Source of the DNA: Planctomycetaceae bacterium
Lineage (GTDB): Bacteria > Planctomycetota > Planctomycetia > Planctomycetales > Planctomycetaceae
Assembly: GCA_021732845.1 (NCBI GenBank)
Contig: JAKFUF010000022.1
Location: forward strand, 62,001 to 126,000
Reading direction: 5' to 3'
DNA length: 64,000 nt
The stretch's first letter is position 1; each line of letters begins with the position of its first letter. The notes under the pieces are model-generated. The model was not told the DNA's origin. It searched no databases and saw only the letters and a program-made list of their open reading frames with translations. A program made the translations under genes and the position numbers. Of the stretch, positions 26,788 through 35,885 are shown piece by piece.

Positions 26788-27423
26788 ATGCCCCGCTTGT
26801 TCGCCATCATTCCCGCCGCCGGGCTCAGCCGCCGCATGGGGCGGCACAAACTACTGCTCCCGCTGGGCCGTGGCACGGTCATCGATCAACTGCTGGGCGT
26901 CCTGCAAAGCTCTGGCATTGCTGAAATCTTCGTGGTCATGCGGAAAAATGACGATGCCCTCCGTGAAGTCGTGGAGCGCCGCGGAGCCACGGTGATTCAG
27001 CCGAATGTTGATCCGCCCGACATGCGAACCAGCGTCGAACACGGTCTCCGCGCCGTGGCTCAGCGTCACTCGCCCACCCCTGCCGACGGCTGGCTCTTGT
27101 CCCCGGCCGATCATCCCCTGCTTGAGCCACGTGTTTTGGGGCAGCTTGTTGAGGCGTGGGCCTGTTCCAATCGGCCGATACTCCTGCCCACCTTTGAAGG
27201 ACAGCGGGGCCATCCCACCTTTTTCCGCTGGGCATTGGCTGACTCGGTCTTCAACCTTCCGCCCTGTGCTGGCATCAACCAACTCGTGCGCGCCCATGGG
27301 GACCAAATGGCGTTGATCCCCGTGGACTCGAAAGCCGTCCTGCTGGACCTTGATACACCCGAGGACTATGAGCGGCTGCTGGGGGACTTTAATGTCCAGC
27401 CAAGCTGGCCGGTCACTCCGTGA
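26788..27423 (+). CDS. MobA/MocA-like nucleotidyltransferase
   Basis: A 211-residue protein with the nucleotide-binding start IIPAAGLSRRMGRHKLLLPLG, the family GxSxRMGxxK loop. SPADHPLL holds the metal-binding Asp, and a late LDLDTPEDY motif is typical of the MobA/MocA/IspD-like superfamily. It likely transfers CTP or GTP to a molybdenum cofactor or a sugar phosphate; the exact substrate is not visible. It follows the M42 peptidase by 13 bases. A 13-bp inverted repeat overlaps its stop codon. Confidence 0.9.
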   Translation: MPRLFAIIPAAGLSRRMGRHKLLLPLGRGTVIDQLLGVLQSSGIAEIFVVMRKNDDALREVVERRGATVIQPNVDPPDMRTSVEHGLRAVAQRHSPTPADGWLLSPADHPLLEPRVLGQLVEAWACSNRPILLPTFEGQRGHPTFFRWALADSVFNLPPCAGINQLVRAHGDQMALIPVDSKAVLLDLDTPEDYERLLGDFNVQPSWPVTP

Positions 27424-27446
27424 CCGGATTCGAGTCACGGAGTGAC
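27412..27446. repeat. 13-bp inverted repeat over the stop codon of the nucleotidyltransferase gene
   Basis: GTCACTCCGTGAC and GTCACGGAGTGAC are perfect reverse complements with a 9-nt loop. No T run follows, so it is more like a dispersed palindrome or mRNA-end hairpin than a classic terminator. Confidence 0.8.
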
Positions 27447-27562
27447 TCGGCAACTTTGAGCGATTCGACGGGTTTTACCGCAGGCGTCCGCAGTGCGACG
27501 ATTTGCTCGGCCCACATCGCGCACCGAGCCGTCACTCTTCTTCCTCGTCGTCGCCATCTACA

Positions 27563-28285
27563 TCATTCATACTGCGGTGGCGACTTTCCAACCCGCTTTG
27601 TCACACGCGGGTATTTGACCGTGGGGCTCGCCTTGTCGATTTTTTCCACGATGATCTGGTGATACCAGTCGTCACCGAAGTCGAACCAATAACCGAAGAC
27701 CCGCTTCGGCTTCAGATTCAGAGCATCCAGGGTCGTCACCGTGGCATCGCCACCCTCGTTCATGGGGTGTCCGTAGGTTGCACCCGACCGGTCAAAGGGC
27801 TTCTTGCCAAACTGAAACTCGTACAAATGTTCCTCTTCACGGTCGTAGGCCTCGAAGATCGCCCAGTGCAGCTTCTCAAGCGTCTGGTCACCGCGGATCT
27901 CAATCACCCGGCTGATTTCCTTCTCACCGAATTTTTCGCTGATGGGGCCGCTCTGGATGTACGTGTTCAGCACATAGAGATTGGCGGATGTGGAGGACGG
28001 CGGGGCTTGACGAACCGGTTTGGCTGCGGATGGGGAGGCCTTACGTTCGCTCTTCCAGGCTGGGATCTCCTCCTCTGGAATCAGAATTTCGACGGATCGA
28101 GCCTGGCCTGGGGTCCGCTGAATCAGCCCCTCCTGCTCCAGTTTCTTGATCATCTGATGAACTGACGGCCCTGACACGCGCATCGCGGTGGCGATTTCCG
28201 CTTCAGCGGGCGGTATTCCATGCAGATTGACATAGGCGTGAATGAACGCCAGATACCGGCCTTGGGTGGGTGTGAACGTGGGCAT
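27563..28285 (-). CDS. LexA-type winged helix fused to a pRiA4b ORF-3-like domain
   Basis: A 240-residue protein with two parts. Residues 1-75 resemble the LexA DNA-binding domain: FTPTQGRYLAFIHAYVNLHGIPPAEAEIATAM..SGPSVHQMIKKLEQEGLI. After a Ser/Pro linker, residues about 100-240 match the plasmid pRiA4b ORF-3-like fold: YVLNTYI..., RVIEIRGDQTLEKLHWAIFEAYD, HLYEFQFG, and FGYWFDFGDDWYHQI. The second domain is found in mobile elements. The fusion suggests a DNA-bound regulator of unknown target. No autoprotease or recombinase motif is seen. Confidence 0.85.
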   Translation of the reverse strand: MPTFTPTQGRYLAFIHAYVNLHGIPPAEAEIATAMRVSGPSVHQMIKKLEQEGLIQRTPGQARSVEILIPEEEIPAWKSERKASPSAAKPVRQAPPSSTSANLYVLNTYIQSGPISEKFGEKEISRVIEIRGDQTLEKLHWAIFEAYDREEEHLYEFQFGKKPFDRSGATYGHPMNEGGDATVTTLDALNLKPKRVFGYWFDFGDDWYHQIIVEKIDKASPTVKYPRVTKRVGKSPPQYE

Positions 28286-28373
28286 GCCTCTCGCCTCTCA
28301 AGTGAAGTTTGAGGCACAGTTTATCAAGCATTGGCTGCAAGGGCAGTGTCGCCAACCGAGATCGATTGCGCAG

Positions 28374-28406
28374 AAAAAAACGCCCAGGTCACTCAACCAA
28401 GGGCGG
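28374..28406 (-). terminator. Rho-independent terminator after the SUKH gene
   Basis: Read on the minus strand, CGCCC...GGGCG closes a stem with an inner GGT/ACC pairing, followed by seven T. It ends the transcript of the gene at 28424-28915. Confidence 0.85.
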
Positions 28407-28423
28407 TCCCAGGGCTCCGGGGA

Positions 28424-28915
28424 CTATGCGGTCTTCCTTGGCTCGAGGATTTTGCCCTCGATCGCACAGAGGATGTTGTTAATGGCCTCTTCCCCGGTGG
28501 ATCCAACCAGGGTCACAGCTTCGTCGGATCCTCCGAAGACCCTCCCCTGTCGATCCATGAACAGGATGCAGGTTCCAAACTGGTAGTGTCCGATCGGGCA
28601 CAATGGCGCGACGCCGATCAGCTCTTCGAAGACCTTGGTCCCCCCGCGCCCCATCCCCTGCACCGCTCGCTCCGCAAGGAACTCCAGGACATCCTGATGA
28701 TCAACGGGAGTACCGTAACGGATGATCAGGCCGCCAAAATGTCGCAGAAAGGCCTTCACCTTCGGCGGCAAAGAGAGTCCCTCCGCCGCATAGGCCGTTT
28801 CGTACGGCGCAATCGGAACCATCCTTGATGGGGTCCATCCGAAGTGCCGGAGGCACGAGGAAGCCACGGATGAGACTGCAGATATCGCATTTCCAGACTT
28901 CGATTTCTCAGCCAT
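28424..28915 (-). CDS. SUKH-3-like immunity/regulatory protein
   Basis: A 163-residue protein. The pattern LSLPPKVKAFLRHFGGLII with later GTCILFMDRQGRVFGGSDEA and LVGSTGEEAINNIL fits the SUKH superfamily (SUKH-3 type), whose members commonly neutralise polymorphic nuclease toxins in cis. The gene has its own terminator, and I see no toxin gene next to it. An orphan immunity protein or a housekeeping SUKH paralogue are both possible. No signal or membrane segment. Confidence 0.7.
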   Translation of the reverse strand: MAEKSKSGNAISAVSSVASSCLRHFGWTPSRMVPIAPYETAYAAEGLSLPPKVKAFLRHFGGLIIRYGTPVDHQDVLEFLAERAVQGMGRGGTKVFEELIGVAPLCPIGHYQFGTCILFMDRQGRVFGGSDEAVTLVGSTGEEAINNILCAIEGKILEPRKTA

Positions 28916-29256
28916 CGATCACTTCCTGCAGTTCACAATGTCCACAGGCACGAGAGGGCATCTTGCGGAACGGTCACTCTGCAGTTTGGACATTGTGGAA
29001 ACGGTTCCATTGTTCGCGCTTCGAAGCACCACACTGTGCCGCTGGTCAGCTCGCTGCCAGTGCGAACGTCTGGTGATTCTGCCATCCGAAGTTCACCCTG
29101 TGACACCCGGCAATTTGTCACGGCTAACCCCGGCTAACCCAGCCCAGTCGCTCTCAACCGCCGGCATTTGTCGAGGGACATCGACAAACGACCGCACTGG
29201 CCGACAAGCTGACCACTGGCTCACAAGACGCACGTTAGTGGCGCTGCACACTGCGC
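28916..29256. other. Gap between SUKH and FGE-like genes
   Basis: No gene, repeat or RNA that I can support. A short minus-strand frame with CPNC and a later Cys is discussed among the rejected items. Confidence 0.5.
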
Positions 29257-30195
29257 TTATCGGTCCAGACGCTCCGCAGCGCGGCCGGACGGACTCAGGA
29301 CCACACGGAAGCCAACGTCATAGCCGCGAAACGACGAACGGAGCGAAAGGCGGAACGCCGAGCGGCAATAGCTGGCAGGGTGGCCCCATGCCCCACCCCG
29401 CGCCATTCCTGAGGAGGCATTAGTCACCAGTCGTTCAAGACCATCCGCCATTTTCTGAGGCCGCTCTTCCACACACCATTCGAACACATTGCCGTGCGTG
29501 TCCCGAAGTCCCCACGCATTCGCCAGTTTTGTTCCCACGCGGTGAGCACACAGCGCGACCGGATCATCCAGCCACGATGGATTCATGTGCATGGAGTTCC
29601 AGTTGTTTCCGTCAAACCAAGCATGCTGGTCCAGATTTGCTGAATCATCCCCAAAGCTGTAAGCGGTTGTCGTACCAGCGCGGCAACCATATTCCCATTC
29701 GGCCTCGGTCGGCACGCGGTAGATCCAGCCCGTCGGTAGCCGTCCTGCCGCTCGTTCGCGGGAGGTGAACCGCTCGCAGAACGCCACCGCACTGTCCATG
29801 TCGTCGCTGTGGCTGACGAAGACTGCCGGGTAGTTCGCCCCCTCGGTGACGTCGTCCTCCCCCTTCCACGGCGTCGTCCCCATCAAGCTCTGCCACTGAC
29901 GCTGCGTCACCTCTGTCTGCCCCAGCCAAAAACCCTGAGTCAGTGTCACTTTGAACTGCTCTTCATCGTTCCTGCGGTTGGGTTCAGTCGCTGGGCTGCC
30001 CATCGCAAACGTCCCCGGCGGGCACCAGCGGAAGGGCATGTGCAGACCATTGCCGCTCCATGGCTGGCCGGCGTACTTCCCCAGTTCGGGCGGAGTTGTG
30101 CGGTTACTCCAAACGATTGCGCCGACCACCACCACGAGCGCGAGTAGTGCCGCTGCAACCATTGAACTCGCGCGCACCGTACGCCGCTGTGGCAT
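29257..30195 (-). CDS. Membrane-anchored FGE/SUMF1-like domain protein
   Basis: A 312-residue protein. The ATG at 30195 has GGAG seven bases upstream. An N-terminal membrane anchor (MVAAALLALVVVVGAIVW) precedes an extracytoplasmic FGE-sulfatase fold: FRWCPPGTFAMGSP, GFWLGQTEVTQRQW, RVPTEAEWEYGCRAGT, HGNVFEWC, and ARGGAWGHPASYCRSAFRLS. True formylglycine-generating enzymes use two Cys near this last motif; here only one is obvious. A binding or structural role is therefore more likely than sulfatase activation, though the window also holds a sulfatase needing FGE. Confidence 0.85.
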   Translation of the reverse strand: MPQRRTVRASSMVAAALLALVVVVGAIVWSNRTTPPELGKYAGQPWSGNGLHMPFRWCPPGTFAMGSPATEPNRRNDEEQFKVTLTQGFWLGQTEVTQRQWQSLMGTTPWKGEDDVTEGANYPAVFVSHSDDMDSAVAFCERFTSRERAAGRLPTGWIYRVPTEAEWEYGCRAGTTTAYSFGDDSANLDQHAWFDGNNWNSMHMNPSWLDDPVALCAHRVGTKLANAWGLRDTHGNVFEWCVEERPQKMADGLERLVTNASSGMARGGAWGHPASYCRSAFRLSLRSSFRGYDVGFRVVLSPSGRAAERLDR

Positions 30196-30348
30196 GTTCA
30201 ACTCCGACGCCGCTGCTCCTTCAGTCCACCGCTTATGATCATACTCGCCCCCAGGCGGATGACCACAGAGCTTCCGATTCGACGCAATCACTCCAACATT
30301 TGTTTCAAAAATATCTGAGACGCAATATAATCACCGCGATAAAAAGAA

Positions 30349-30386
30349 AAGAACGCCCTGGTCTCTCGACCAAGGCGTTCTTTTTT
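30349..30386 (-). terminator. Rho-independent terminator of the EF-G gene
   Basis: AAGAACGCC...GGCGTTCTT forms an extended stem (inner pairs TGGT/ACCA) with T runs on both sides, so it can work in both directions. On the minus strand it lies 24 bases past the EF-G stop. Confidence 0.9.
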
Positions 30387-30409
30387 AACTTCGAAGCAGC
30401 GTCGCAGTC

Positions 30410-32569
30410 CTAGCGGGCCAGCGCCATGCGTTCGGCCTTTTCAGCCCGGCGCTTGGTGATGACTTCTTCCTGCAGGCTGCGGGGCAGTTGCTTGTAGCGG
30501 GCGAATTCCATGGTGAACGAGCCTTTGCCCTGCGTCATCGAACGCAGTTCATTGGCGTAGTCGAACATGGAGGCCAGCGGCACTTCCGCACGGAACACGC
30601 CCATCCCGGCGATGGTGTCGCTCGAGCTGATCATGCCGCGCTTGCTGGCGATGTGTCCGGTCACCGACCCCTGGAATTCGCTCGGGGCTTCCACTTCGAG
30701 CGTCATGATGGGCTCCAGCAGCACCATTTCGGCCTGCTTGAGCGTGGTGCGCATGCAGTCGATGGTGCAGACATGGAACGCCATTTCCGACGAGTCAACG
30801 TCGTGGTAGCTGCCGTCCTCCAGAACCATTTTCACGTTCACAACTTCCGATTCGCAGAGCGGCCCCTTCTCCAGGGAGAGGAAGAACGCGTCTTCGATCG
30901 GCTTGATGTACTCCTTGGGAATGCGTCCGCCGAACACCGCGTTGTCGAATTCTGACGGCACGGGTGAGTCTTCCGGCAGCGGTTCGAGCTTCCCGACGAT
31001 GTGGGCGTACTGGCCCGAACCGCCGGTCTGCTTTTTGTGCTTGTAGTTGAACTCGATCGGCGACAGCAGAGTTTCCCGGTAAGCCACGCGTGGCTCACCG
31101 ATCAGGCACTCCACCTTGTATTCCCGCTTGATGCGTTCGATGTAAATTTCCAGATGCAACTGGCCCATGCCGCCGATCAGCGTCTGGCCCGACTCTTTGT
31201 CGGTGTTGACGCGGAACGTCGGATCTTCACGGCGGAACCGCTGCAAAGCCTTGGCCAGCTTGTCGGCCCCGTCGCGCTTCGCCGGCTCGATGGAGAGACG
31301 GATCACGGCGTCGGGAACGAAGATGCTTTCCAGACCGTATTCCAGATCGCCACCGCAGAACGTATCGCCCGAGGCGCACTCGATGCCCACGACCGCACAG
31401 ATGTCGCCAGCTTCGGCGACGTCGAGGTCTTCGCGCTGGTCGGCATGCATGCGGACAATGCGTCCGATGCGCACCTTCTTGCCGGTACGGGTGTTAGTGT
31501 ACGAGTCACCCTTCACGATCTTGCCCTGGTAGAGGCGCATGTAGGTCAACTGGCCGAACTGCTCTTCGATGATCTTGAAGGCCATCGCGACGAGCGGCAG
31601 GTCAGGGTTGGGTGCGAGCTTCACCTTCACCGGTTCGGGCTTGGTTCCTTCGGGGCCGGCAGCGGCGATGGCCGCCGCGGCTTCGCGGGCCTTGCGGGAG
31701 TTGTCGGTGGCGGAGATCTCACGGTCGAGCGGGCTGGGCAGATAGGCCAGAATGGCGTCCATCAGTTCCTGCACACCCTTGTTCTTGTAAGCCGTGCCCA
31801 TCATCACCGGAACGACCGCGTGAGAAAGAGTGGCTTCACGCAGAATCGGCACCAGTTCTTCGGCGGTCGGTTCGCGTTCTTCCAGCAGGCATTCCATCAG
31901 TGCATCGCTCGAAAGCGACAGCGTTTCCAGCATCTCATGCCGGGCAGCCTGGGCCGCTTCGGCAAATTCGGCGGGAATCGCTTCGTAACGGACATCTTCA
32001 CCCTTTTCGCCGTCAAAGAAGACCGCCTGCATCTTGATCAGGTCGATCACACCCTGGAACTTGGACTCGGCCCCCATGGGGAGCTGAATCGGCAGGGGGA
32101 TCACGCCCAGCTTTTCACGCACCTGCTTGATGACGCTGGCCGAATTGGCCCCGGTGCGGTCCATCTTGTTGATGAACGCAATCCGGGGAATCTTGTAGCG
32201 CTTCATCTGCCGGTCCACGGTCAGCGACTGGCTTTGGACGCCGCCGACCGAACACAGCACGAGAATGGCGCCGTCGAGCACGCGAAGGCTGCGTTCGACT
32301 TCAACGGTGAAGTCCACGTGGCCCGGGGTGTCGATGACGTTGATGATATGGTCATCTTTCCACTTCACCTGGGTGCAGGCGGAAGTGATCGTGATCCCAC
32401 GTTCCTTCTCAAGGTCCATGTAGTCCATGGTCGCGCCGTCGCCGCTTCCCTTCACTTCGTTCATCCGGTGGATGCGTCCGGAGAAGAACAGGATGCGTTC
32501 GGTGAGCGTGGTCTTGCCCGAGTCAATGTGGGCCGAGATGCCAATGTTACGGACTTTGCTGAGATTCAT
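30410..32569 (-). CDS. fusA: Elongation factor G (spd/mitochondrial-type)
   Basis: A 719-residue translational GTPase from ATG 32569 (MNLSKVRNIGISAHIDSGKT); a TTG at 32593 would add eight residues and is unlikely. G motifs are visible: AHIDSGKT (G1), RGITITSA (G2), DTPGHVDF (G3), NKMDRTGAN (G4). The G1 Ser in HIDSGKT, instead of HIDAGKT, and an Ala-rich insertion before domain II are features of the EF-G group shared by spirochaetes, planctomycetes and mitochondria (spdEFG1). That paralogue catalyses translocation, while a second one handles ribosome recycling. Monocistronic with its own terminator. Confidence 0.95.
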   Translation of the reverse strand: MNLSKVRNIGISAHIDSGKTTLTERILFFSGRIHRMNEVKGSGDGATMDYMDLEKERGITITSACTQVKWKDDHIINVIDTPGHVDFTVEVERSLRVLDGAILVLCSVGGVQSQSLTVDRQMKRYKIPRIAFINKMDRTGANSASVIKQVREKLGVIPLPIQLPMGAESKFQGVIDLIKMQAVFFDGEKGEDVRYEAIPAEFAEAAQAARHEMLETLSLSSDALMECLLEEREPTAEELVPILREATLSHAVVPVMMGTAYKNKGVQELMDAILAYLPSPLDREISATDNSRKAREAAAAIAAAGPEGTKPEPVKVKLAPNPDLPLVAMAFKIIEEQFGQLTYMRLYQGKIVKGDSYTNTRTGKKVRIGRIVRMHADQREDLDVAEAGDICAVVGIECASGDTFCGGDLEYGLESIFVPDAVIRLSIEPAKRDGADKLAKALQRFRREDPTFRVNTDKESGQTLIGGMGQLHLEIYIERIKREYKVECLIGEPRVAYRETLLSPIEFNYKHKKQTGGSGQYAHIVGKLEPLPEDSPVPSEFDNAVFGGRIPKEYIKPIEDAFFLSLEKGPLCESEVVNVKMVLEDGSYHDVDSSEMAFHVCTIDCMRTTLKQAEMVLLEPIMTLEVEAPSEFQGSVTGHIASKRGMISSSDTIAGMGVFRAEVPLASMFDYANELRSMTQGKGSFTMEFARYKQLPRSLQEEVITKRRAEKAERMALAR

Positions 32570-33122
32570 GGACGTGCTGAGAAACTGGGACAAGGGAATC
32601 GAAAACGACCCTTTGGGAGCCGCACGGTGGACCGTACATTACGGTGTACAAGATTTATTTGGTGTGTGTTTGCGGTGAAGATTCGGTGAAGTTTTGTGGC
32701 TCCGGCGAAGCACATTCTCCACCGGCGTGGAGAGCAAGCTCACCACAAGATTCGAGGGGAAGGACCCGAGAGCGACAGTGCGGACGGAAGGATCGTTGCC
32801 TGGCGTGGGTCCGGCTCAAAACCGGAGCAACACAGGATCTGGTGCGCTGAGCATCATCAGCCTCAATCGACCAGCCTTAGAGGAGCCAGGGAAACATCCG
32901 CAGGTGCGGGACCAAAGGTGGGTGGCTGAGAACGCATTTCAGCCGCTGCCATGGTGAGTTCTGAAAAACATTTTCAGCGCTCACGACACGCAGAACGAGT
33001 AATGCTATCGGAAGATGCAAGTGTCGGAAAGGGCAGTTTCGCGGATTTCAACGATTTTTTTGGGACAGCCCCGACAGGTGGCGCGACTCGACAGGTGGCG
33101 GGAGGGCGAAGCTTCCGTTGAG
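32570..33122. other. Gap upstream of EF-G
   Basis: About 550 bases between the EF-G start and a small membrane-protein gene. It should hold the EF-G promoter, but I cannot mark convincing -35/-10 boxes. No repeat of the families described here, no RNA gene and no convincing coding frame. Confidence 0.5.
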
Positions 33123-33407
33123 CTACTGGCACAATGGCAGCAGCAAATACACGGTGGCAATGGCCAGCAACAGGGTGGCGATGACCTGGCGAGCCTGCTC
33201 TCCACCGGCCGATTGCTGGCGAACCCCCAGAATGATGACGGCCGGAGGGAGGATGTAGAGCGAGAACAGCGCAACGTATGCGGCAACCAGGAGCGCGGGC
33301 ATGAAAATCCGTGGGAGCAGCCACCGGTCGGTCAGGCTGGCCATGAGCGAGAGTACAGCCAGGGCAACTTGCAGCCAAATGATCGAACGGATCATGTCTT
33401 CACCCAT
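33123..33407 (-). CDS. Small three-helix membrane protein
   Basis: A 94-residue very hydrophobic protein with about three membrane spans (IIWLQVALAVLSLMASL, FMPALLVAAYVALFSLYILP, VIATLLLAIATVYLLLPL) and short polar ends. A weak GAGG box precedes the ATG. It starts about 48 bases after the end of the zinc-ribbon membrane protein gene on the same strand, so a shared transcript is possible. No family recognised. Confidence 0.7.
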   Translation of the reverse strand: MGEDMIRSIIWLQVALAVLSLMASLTDRWLLPRIFMPALLVAAYVALFSLYILPPAVIILGVRQQSAGGEQARQVIATLLLAIATVYLLLPLCQ

Positions 33408-33455
33408 GCCTCAGGTGAACTGCCTGCCACTGTCCTGACCTCGTGCTGGCCAACT

Positions 33456-35111
33456 TCACGTTGTCGCCGGTTTGGCCGGCACCGCCTGGGGGGCGGGCTC
33501 GGTCGGAGGTGCAGGTGGCACAGTGAGATCGACAATTTCGCGGTCGTTGAAGGCGACTTCAATCAGCGTGGTGACACCGCGTTGCGACGGGTTCAGGCCC
33601 TTGCGGAAATGCACCCGCCAGATCAGGTCGCCCGCGAGTTTGTCCAGTCCTTCCTCCATCGTGGCGATGTAGGTCTCCAGCGATTCGCCGGGCTTGAGTT
33701 CAGCCCCCAGTTTTTGATCCTTCAAATCCCAGTCGCCACCATCATACAGGTCATAGGGCAGCACATGGGTGCTGATATCCGCCTTGGACGCCAGTGGAGC
33801 AACGAAATTCGACGACCGATACAGGTCCAGGTTTTTAGGGTCCTGCTTGCGGGAATAAACCAGGTCGAAGTCCAACGGCACAACCGTTTGATTCTGGGAA
33901 ACATTCTCGATTTTCAAATGCAACTTGAGTACCGGTCCCTTGGGTGACTGAACATGCCTGGCGCGGTCATTGGCGTCAAACCACACCAGCTCCGCAAAGT
34001 CCCGCGTGACCTTCAACGGCGTCACCTTCAAGGATCCATAGCGCTGCGCTTCGCCCAGCTTCAAGGTGTGCAGCGGATTCATGGGGGTGCCGGCCGGCAC
34101 CGTGATGAGCGAGGTTTTTTTCTTTCCGTCTTCGCGAATGTAGTCCGGCAGGCTTTCCAATTGATCATTGAATGTTTGGGAGATCCGCGCCTGATAGAGC
34201 AGGTAGCCACAGGCCAGCGTCATGGCGCTGGCGTAACTGACCACGAGCATGAACAGCGTTGACGACACCCCCGCCGTCGCGGGTTTTGTCGGCGCGGGTG
34301 CGGAAGGTGTTGCCCCTGACGGACCCAACTTGACTGCCGGTGCCGTGGCTGCCACGGCATCGACGGCCTTGATCGGCCCTTCAGGCGGCCGAGCCTCCAC
34401 GAACGCCAGCGGGCTCACTTCGGCCGATTCGGGAATATCAACGGTCCGGGTGATGTCCTCGGCTGGCGGCAATGAAGCCGTTTCTCCCGCTGCTGCGACC
34501 GGCGCGGGGATCGCCATCGTTGCCGAGCCGGGGGGCGCTGCGAGTTCGTCCCGGTTCAACTGTTGGGTCACTTCGAATTCCCGCGGAGCCTGCCCATCGC
34601 CGGTTGGCACATCGTTTGACGCACCGTGCGACTCCAGTTCCGCCAACTGAATTTGAACGGTCGCATTCAGTGGCTCAAACGTGGGCGGATGGGCGGCAAA
34701 TTCCGTCGAAAACATCGGTTCGACCGGTGGCGGCGCTGGTGCCTCGTTCGCCACCGCTTCGACAGCGGCTGGAGCCGATTCGGTCGAACTCGCGGCTTCG
34801 GCAGATGCGACCTGCCGTGCCAGAGAGGCAGGTTCCGTCGCCGCTGGTTCCACAACGACCGGTGCTTCGACAGCGGCCACTGGCTCTGCAGCAGCCACTG
34901 AGACAGGGGCAGTCCATCCCTTGGGTGTCTCCAGCGGCGCGGGCGGGGGGGTGAAAACCGGTGGAGCCTCACCCAACGGCGGGGCGGCAGTGTTGTCTGG
35001 TACGCCGGGGGTCTGCAGATGCACGCCACAGTGTGGGCAGGCCACGATGCTTCCGGCGACTTCAGCCATCAGGCGGCCTTGACACTGGCCGCACGTCAAT
35101 TCAATCGCCAT
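33456..35111 (-). CDS. Zinc-ribbon membrane-anchored protein
   Basis: A 551-residue protein starting MAIELTCGQCQGRLMAEVAG with a CX2C...CX2C zinc ribbon (CGQC, CPHC). An Ala/Pro-rich low-complexity stretch of about 250 residues follows, then one membrane span (LFMLVVSYASAMTLACGYLLY), and a folded C-terminal domain of about 230 residues (LKVTPLKVTRDFAELVW, LKLHLKIENVSQNQTVVPLDF) that looks like a beta-sandwich. The zinc ribbon would be cytoplasmic and the sandwich extracytoplasmic. No family name; the build is common among planctomycete proteins. Confidence 0.8.
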   Translation of the reverse strand: MAIELTCGQCQGRLMAEVAGSIVACPHCGVHLQTPGVPDNTAAPPLGEAPPVFTPPPAPLETPKGWTAPVSVAAAEPVAAVEAPVVVEPAATEPASLARQVASAEAASSTESAPAAVEAVANEAPAPPPVEPMFSTEFAAHPPTFEPLNATVQIQLAELESHGASNDVPTGDGQAPREFEVTQQLNRDELAAPPGSATMAIPAPVAAAGETASLPPAEDITRTVDIPESAEVSPLAFVEARPPEGPIKAVDAVAATAPAVKLGPSGATPSAPAPTKPATAGVSSTLFMLVVSYASAMTLACGYLLYQARISQTFNDQLESLPDYIREDGKKKTSLITVPAGTPMNPLHTLKLGEAQRYGSLKVTPLKVTRDFAELVWFDANDRARHVQSPKGPVLKLHLKIENVSQNQTVVPLDFDLVYSRKQDPKNLDLYRSSNFVAPLASKADISTHVLPYDLYDGGDWDLKDQKLGAELKPGESLETYIATMEEGLDKLAGDLIWRVHFRKGLNPSQRGVTTLIEVAFNDREIVDLTVPPAPPTEPAPQAVPAKPATT

Positions 35112-35140
35112 GGATGCTACGGCCTGGAAACGGTCGCGAA

Positions 35141-35884
35141 TCAGTGAGCTGCGGGAAAAATTGCCGGCGAAAACTGGCCGAGAATCTTTGTCCAATCCAT
35201 CTTGGGGAAAGCGTCATCCCGAAGCAAGTCCGTATCCGCTCTCCAGGGACAGACAGCCAGAATCGGTGCCGCGCAGCGTCGCGCAAGCTCATCCGGATTG
35301 CCCGATTCGGCCTGACTTTGACGATTGTCCGGATTGCGTGGCTCAGCCTCGTTCATCACGATGCCGGCCACTTTCAGTCCGCGCCTTTCGATCGCCTCGA
35401 CGGTCAGCAGCGTATGGTTCAGCGTCCCCAATCCCAACCGGGCGACCACGAGAACCGGCAGGCCAAGGTCCCGTGCCACGTCGGCCACGCTCTCTGTTTC
35501 GGTCAGCGGCGCGAGCCACCCCCCGGCACCCTCCACCACGATGGCCTCCACCTGACCGGACCACGGTGCGATGCCCGACCGCAGCAGTTCGGCATCGACT
35601 GTGCGGCCCTCCAAACGCGCGGCAACGGGTGGAGCCAGCGGAGCCACGAACCGTTGGGGACAGATCCATTCCTCTGGCACGCGGCGCTGCAACCCGGCGG
35701 CGACTGCTGCTTGAAGTTGCTCGGCATCCGTCCACACCGGCCCGGACGGAGTTTGTTCGGCTCCGGAGGCCACCGGTTTGTAGGCTCCGGTGCGCACGGA
35801 TCGAGAGAGGCAATGGACGAGAGCCACGGCGACCGTCGTTTTGCCGACCCCCGTGTCGGTGCCGGTGATGAAGACGCCCTGCAT
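35141..35884 (-). CDS. bioD: Dethiobiotin synthetase
   Basis: A 247-residue P-loop enzyme from ATG 35884: MQGVFITGTDTGVGKT holds the Walker A motif, YKPVASGAE the carboxylase-side loop, and VVEGAGGWLAPL the EGAGG motif typical of BioD. It catalyses ATP- and CO2-dependent ring closure of diaminopelargonic acid to dethiobiotin, the penultimate step of biotin synthesis. The alcohol dehydrogenase gene stops one base before this start, so the pair is translationally linked. Other biotin genes are not in the window. Confidence 0.94.
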   Translation of the reverse strand: MQGVFITGTDTGVGKTTVAVALVHCLSRSVRTGAYKPVASGAEQTPSGPVWTDAEQLQAAVAAGLQRRVPEEWICPQRFVAPLAPPVAARLEGRTVDAELLRSGIAPWSGQVEAIVVEGAGGWLAPLTETESVADVARDLGLPVLVVARLGLGTLNHTLLTVEAIERRGLKVAGIVMNEAEPRNPDNRQSQAESGNPDELARRCAAPILAVCPWRADTDLLRDDAFPKMDWTKILGQFSPAIFPAAH

Positions 35885-35885
35885 G

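Noticed and set aside
28933-29121. Minus-strand 62-codon frame with CPNC and a later Cys, possibly a zinc-ribbon peptide
   Set aside because: Too short, incomplete Cys set, no ribosome site, and the rest of the translation is unremarkable.
35141-35884. Biotin operon
   Set aside because: Only bioD is present; the neighbouring alcohol dehydrogenase has no known role in biotin synthesis.
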